Positions 58,751-64,000 of a DNA stretch of 64,000 nt are shown one piece after another. The DNA comes from Aquanectria penicillioides. Taxonomy: Eukaryota > Ascomycota > Sordariomycetes > Hypocreales > Nectriaceae. The notes beneath the pieces are model-generated. The model was given only the letters and a program-made list of their open reading frames with translations, did no database searches and was not told the origin of the DNA. Position 1 is the stretch's first letter; every line of letters begins with the position of its first letter. Both the position numbers and the translations under genes were made by a program. The stretch spans positions 186,001-250,000 of the forward strand of contig PYIU01000009.1 in NCBI GenBank assembly GCA_003415625.1, written 5' to 3'.

Positions 58751-61700
58751 GGGGAGGGATATTAAAGGTTAAAAAAAAAAAAGTAAAGATATTAAAACTA
58801 ATACTATACTAAAAAAAAATAAGCTATTTAAAATAAAGTAAAGAAGTAAAATAAAGAGCAATTAAAGGCAAGCAAAAGAATAGTAAAATTAAATAAAACT
58901 AAATAAAAATAACTAAAAATTGGCTAAAAACCTTAAAAAAATGCTAAAAATCCCTAAAAATCCCTTAAAATTTATTTAAAAACTTTAAAAATTATATTAA
59001 AAATTAATAAAAATAAAATAAAAATGCCTAAAAACTATAGCAAAAGAGTTAAAATTATTTAAAAATAGATAAAAATGTATAAAAAATAGTAAAAAATAAA
59101 ATATTAATATTTATAAAAAATTTAAAAATTTAAATATATTTAATAGAAATTAAGTTTTAAGGTTATTAAAATAATATAATAATAGTAATGGCCTTAAAGG
59201 GTATAGAAATATTTAATTAATTGCTTTATAGTACTATTTTCTATTTATTAAACTATTATTAATAAATTAAAAACTATATTTAATTAATCTATATTAAAAG
59301 ATAAATTAAAAACTATTATTTTTATTAATTAAAACTTACTTTATACTTTTAATTAAATACTTTTTATATTTATTTAATTAATTAATAATTATTAGCTATA
59401 TTGCTAATAGAAAAACTATATATAATTTATAAGCAAGTAATTAGCCTAAGAAAATCTACTATAAAAGTTAATAGTTAAGTAAACTTATTAATAGTATTTA
59501 TACTATCTAAAGGAAAGTTATAAGGGCCTTTATAAAAACCCTTTAATTAATATTTATAAAAAAAGCTCTATTTATATTTAAATTAACTATTTTAAATATA
59601 ATTAATATAATAGCTATTTATATAATTTAATGCTAAAATATATATATAAAAGGAATAAAAATATATTTATTATAGATAAAAACTATAAAAGTATATAATT
59701 AAATATATCTATAATATATAAAAGGGTTAGTATATTTAATAAAGGCAATAATAAGTGCCTTAATATACTTAAAGTAAGTTAGCAATTAAGTTAAAAAGTA
59801 CTTTATTAAGTAAGCCTATTTTATAAAGATATATATAAACTAAAGTTAGCACTAAAAAAAAAATCTACTTTAGAATAAAGTATTAAATTATAAAATAGTA
59901 ATTGCAAAATAAACTATTAAGTAAGTTTATAATTAATTTACTTACTATCTTTCTTAAAGGCAATTTTAATATATAAGGGTTAGTTAAATTAATTAAAAGC
60001 TTAAAAGCTATAAATCTAAATATTAAAGTATTGCTAAATCTAAAAGTATTTAATTAATTATTAAATAAAAATAATAGTTAAAAAGCAATATAAAAAGGGG
60101 TATTTATTAATTATTTAATAGCAATACTAATAGTATTAATTAAAGCCTTATAGAAGAAACTATTATAGGTATACTAATAAATAAAGCATTAATAAAAGAA
60201 TTTAAAAGCCTAAATATAGCTAATAGTAAGATTATATATATTAAGGAGATAATTATAAGGTATAAAGGTAAGAGACTTAAGCTTATTATAATATAAAGCT
60301 ATTATAAAATAAAGAATAAAAATTATAATAATAACTAAAGGTATAAAAGAATTAAAAAGGTAAAGAATAATAAGCTAAAAAGGAAGAAATAAAAGAGAGA
60401 GCTAATATAATGCTTTTATAATAAATAGAAAATTAACCCTTAAGATTTAAAGTAGAAATTAAATACTAATAAAATTTTTATTAAATATTAAAAAGTATAC
60501 TATTTTAAGAAATTTATTAGTATTTATATATATATAAATATTAAAATAGTAATTTACTTAAATAATATTAAATTAAAAATAAAGGCACTTAAATTATATT
60601 AATCTACTTTATGCTTATAACTCTTTCCCTTCTTTTAATAATTTTATAGTAAGTTATATTACTTTAACTTTATTTATAATACCTATAAAATACTAATAAT
60701 CTTTATCTCTTAAGTTATAAGCATTTAATTATAAGCTTTTAAACCCTTTATTAATCTTTATTTTATTCTATAATAGGGCTAAAAAAAGCAATCTTAAGTA
60801 TAACTATTTTAAAGGTATAATTTTTAATGTTAAGTAAAAACCTTTATATAGCTAAAGGAGTTATTTAAAATAAAGATAGAATTGGAGATTTCTTTTCTTT
60901 TAGTAAAGAAAATACTATTAAAATATTTAATTAATTGCTTAATAGTTAATCTATACTATTCTACCCTTAAATAAATTAGGATTATTAATTTAATAAATTG
61001 AAAACTTAGCCTATTTTAGGTAATAAAAGCAATTTAGATTTTTAGCTTATTAATATTAATTGCTTTAAAGACTTCCCTTTTAATTTTTATTAAGCCTAAA
61101 TATTTTATTATTAAGACCTATAGAACTTATTTAAAAACCTATAGAAGAAAGAAATAGCCTTAAACTTTAGTATTTAAGCCCTTTTTATTACCCTTATCTA
61201 TAGATTTACTAATATTCTTGCGATTTACTAAACTAATCTTTTAATTATAAGCATTAAGATTAAAAAGAATAAATAAAAGCAAAAGAGTTTCTTTTATAAG
61301 CTTTTGCTAAAAGAAATAAATATTAAAAAGACTAAATATTTAATTAGTTTTATGCCTATTAAGTTTTAATAAGCAATATATAATAAAAGGCTATTAATTG
61401 GCTTTATTTACTTTATTAATACTATCTATTAAAGCTTCTTTATTTAAAATAGATAGCTAAAGCATTTAATTATTTATAATACTGCTAATATCCTTTAGAA
61501 TAAATAAGCTATTGCACTTACTATAGTATAGAGGGAGATTATAATTAAAATAGAGTTACTTTATAATTTCTTTATTTTTATTATGCCTATTATTAAATAA
61601 GCTAGAAATTAAGAATATAGTTTTTTAGGCACTTTTCTTCTCTTTCTTAATATTTAGGGAATAGTTAGATTTATTAAAACTTTAATTATTAAATGCCTTA

Positions 61701-63287
61701 TAATTTAGCCCTTAATCTTTAATAGTAGTTATAATGCTATTAATAATTCCTTTTTAGCATTAATGCATTATAATTAGATTTTTATTAAATATAAATAAGG
61801 GAAAAGTATTTAATTAATTGCTTTAAATATTAATTAAATATAAGACTTTATTAGTACTATTATTTTTAATGAATTTAGTATTACTAATAGAAAGTTCTTT
61901 AATTAATATAAGCTTATAGAATTTATTAAAATCTAAAAATCTATCTATATTTTAAGATTTTAGAATAGTTCCTTTAATATTTAATAGCTTTATATTAATT
62001 TAAAAGGTTATTATATAATAAGCTAAAAGGGAATTAATTATTAAACTTTTAAAAATAAATATTAAATTATTTTAAAGCTATTTAATCCTTAAGGCAATAG
62101 CTATTAAATAAGTCTACCTTTACTATTAGGCCCTTAATTGCCTTACTATCTTTTAGCTAATAATTTAATTAAATACTATTAAATTTATAAATATTAAATA
62201 ATAAATAGATTTCTTATTAAAATTAGTAAGTTTACTAAAGTTATTATTACTTTAAGTAATAATAAAGAAGAAGGTTTTAAATAAGCCTTAAATTGCTAAA
62301 GTTAAAGCATTAAAGCAATTTGCCTTTATAGTTTATGCCTTAAGTTTAAGACTTTTGCCCTTAAATTTACTATTAAGCCTAAATTAATAATTAAATTTGC
62401 CTAGCCCCTATATAAATTGCCTATTAGCTTATTAACTTATATAAGCATTATTTAATTAAGTGCATTTAAAAAAGAAATTTAAATTAACTAAAATATATTT
62501 ATTTATTTTAATGCATTTAATTAAATATTTATTAACTCTTTAGGTAAAGGGTAAGTAATTAAATTAATTTAATTAATTTAATAAATACCTTTATTTAAGT
62601 TAGCTATTTTATAGTAATTTAATTAAATAGATTTAAATTTGCTTACTATTAAAAGTAATAAATAGAGTTTTTATAAGCGCTTTATACTACCTTTATTAGT
62701 TTCTTAATTAATTAAGTATATAGTAAAAAAAGGGAGTTATACTATAATTGCTAATACTATAATTAAAAATATTATTAATACTGCTATTTAAACTTAATAA
62801 AGTAATTATAACCTAAATTATATTACTTTTACTAAAAGAAAGATAACTATTAGAATTAAATAAATAAATTTACCTTAAATTAATTAATAGGCTATTCTTA
62901 AACTCCTTTAAATAAAGAGCTAAATCTTTTATATATTAAAAGAGTTAATCTTAATAAATTAATAGAATAAAATTATAATTACTATTTATAAGCTATTTAA
63001 ACCTTTAATTTCTATTTATTAATTTTATATTAATTAATACTGCAATTAGAAATTGTATTATAAAAAAGGTAATAGTAAAGTTAAAATAAAGAGATTAAGT
63101 ATTAAAAGCAAAATAAATTATAAAGAGAGATAATAATAGATTAAATAATAGATTATAGATATAAAGCATTTAATTAAATGCTTCCTTTAAGATTTTCTTT
63201 ATATTTAAATAGATTAAGCTTAAAGTTTTCCTTTTATATTATGCCTTTAATTTACTTAAAAATAAGCATTAAGGCATTAAAAAGGAA
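58750..63287 (+). other. Post-pol region of outer element, 4.5 kb, unassigned
   Basis: It begins with an A-rich tract (58,750-59,130) of repeated TAAAAAT blocks, then runs about 4.1 kb to the 3' LTR without recognisable gag-pol. An antisense reading (minus, about 60308-59806) has fewer stops than its surroundings. RIP prevents assignment. Confidence 0.5.
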
Positions 63288-63670
63288 TAAATTAAAGTTT
63301 AAAGTAATATATATTAATCTATTATTAAATTAATTAAAAAGATAAAAAGGACTTTAAAGATATAGAAAATAAATAAATAGTTTTCTTTAATTAATTTTTA
63401 TTTTTAAAATTCTAAATTCCTTGCATTTAGACTTTATTAAAGTCCTAATATAGCCCTTTATAATATTACTTTATTTATAACTTTTTGCCCTATTTTCTTT
63501 CTTTCTTTTCTTTAAGGGATACTTTAAAGCATTCAATTAAATGCTTTAATACTCTTTTAAGTTGTTTGCAGCTGCTTGGGAAGGCTATTTGGTCTTCAAC
63601 CGAACCTGCTTACCCTATACCCTTCTGGGTGGGGTGTGTGTTTTGGCCAGTGTCCCTATCCACTAACACA
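63288..63670 (+). repeat. 3' LTR of outer element (383 bp)
   Basis: The left ~270 bp is mutated; from about 63,560 to the end CCACTAACACA the sequence is of normal composition. CTAC follows at 63671. Confidence 0.9.
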
Positions 63671-64000
63671 CTACTTTATAAGCCACCTCGGACCTCCACC
63701 GCGATTCACTAGTCATTCTTCCGATGACCCATCTCGAAATGGCCCCCCCACGGGGTTAGTGCATTCGAGTCCACTCCAGTTCCTCATCTAGTCCACGTCG
63801 AGGCCGACTAAACCCCGGAAAAGCGCTCGTCGGATGTCCTCCGCTTCACCGTGCTCGTCACGTTACTGGATATTTTCCACTACCCCACACTCGCACTTCG
63901 GCACTGTCCCATGGGGTTGGATTGTAGTTCGCCCTCCAACACGCGGCCACATCTGACGAAATCTGGGTTGATATGCAAGATAGAGACCAATATGCTTTCC
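63671..64000. other. Right flank, normal composition, no gene seen
   Basis: The host sequence resumes sharply after CTAC. 330 bp of GC-normal DNA with no supportable frame up to the window edge. Confidence 0.5.

Larger units (their letters stand above)
39085..63180. repeat. Dispersed palindrome family, GCATTTAATTAAATGC type
   Basis: The core TTTAATTAAAT occurs at least 20 times in the two elements, e.g. near 39085, 39596, 40103, 42207, 45865, 46515, 50521, 54413, 56520, 57020, 58510, 62518 and 63166, often flanked by GC on one or both sides. In the unmutated solo LTR the same site reads GCATCTGATCAGAAGC, so the ancestral form was probably a GC-richer palindrome around TGATCA. Confidence 0.65.
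38846..63670 (+). mobile_element. Outer Ty3/gypsy element, interrupted by a second copy, RIP-mutated
   Basis: Bounded by 383-bp LTRs (38846-39228 and 63288-63670) with the 4-bp target duplication CTAC (38842-38845 and 63671-63674). The internal part is 39229-45372 plus 57785-63287, about 11.64 kb, interrupted by the inner copy with duplication ATAG. Orientation is plus: gag-pol remnants read on +, and a purine tract AAAAAGGAA precedes the 3' LTR. The whole interior is strongly depleted of G and C with stop codons everywhere, as expected from RIP (C:G to T:A on both strands). The first ~100 bp and last ~110 bp are essentially unmutated. A 12.4 kb length is large for the family because of about 4.5 kb behind pol. 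Confidence 0.9.

Noticed and set aside
39085..63180. CRISPR-like array suggested by the recurrent palindrome
   Set aside because: Spacing is irregular (hundreds to thousands of bases) and the host is a fungus.
39000..63500. Possible mitochondrial insertion or centromere, suggested by extreme AT content
   Set aside because: LTRs, target duplications and readable gag-pol remnants explain the block as RIP-mutated retrotransposons.

Overview
The window comes from a filamentous ascomycete (Pezizomycotina). The evidence is split genes with short introns (48-111 nt), typical fungal families (SAT4/PTH11-type rhodopsin-fold protein, Zn2Cys6 and DUF3425-bZIP regulators, fungal TNT-domain NADase, AA7-type FAD oxidase, BAHD-like acyltransferases, several MFS transporters), and a 24.8 kb AT-saturated block with the signature of repeat-induced point mutation (RIP). 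I cannot name the species. Exon junctions were worked out by hand from splice signals and reading phase.

Layout. 0.8-6.5 kb: SAT4-type membrane protein (-), BAHD-like acyltransferase (+), secreted TNT-domain NADase (-, with an apparent frame break). 6.5-9.5 kb: about 3 kb with no gene I can support. 9.5-14.4 kb: bZIP regulator with DUF3425 (+) and a secreted two-domain GH43 enzyme (+). 15.7-28.1 kb: a dense group of DHA1 MFS exporter (-, one-base break), dienelactone hydrolase (+), second dienelactone hydrolase (-), Zn2Cys6/AflR-type regulator (-), MDR/enoyl-reductase-like enzyme (+), bicovalent FAD oxidase (+) and a second BAHD-like acyltransferase (-). 28.8-30.5 kb: a decayed DHA2-type MFS pseudogene split by a solo LTR. 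30.9-38.7 kb: sugar/quinate-type MFS (-), SMP-30/gluconolactonase-like protein (+), cyclase-family hydrolase (+) and a Dal5/ACS-type MFS (-).

38,846-63,670 is two copies of one ~12.4 kb Ty3/gypsy element, one nested in the other in opposite orientation. All four LTRs are 383 bp and the 4-bp target duplications are intact (CTAC outer, ATAG inner). Both copies are RIP-mutated and carry only gag, protease, RT, RNase H and integrase remnants. About 4.5 kb of each element lies downstream of pol and is unexplained. A palindrome of the type GCATTTAATTAAATGC is scattered through both copies. The outer ~100 bp at each end is essentially unmutated, and normal DNA resumes at 63,671.

Working together (inference): the 15.7-28.1 kb genes look like a co-regulated pathway with its own regulator, exporter, hydrolases, reductase, oxidase and acyltransferase. 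No PKS, NRPS or terpene synthase lies in the window, so it is either the tailoring half of a larger cluster or a catabolic/detoxification cluster. The lactonase, cyclase and two importers next to it fit uptake and ring opening of small lactones or aromatics.
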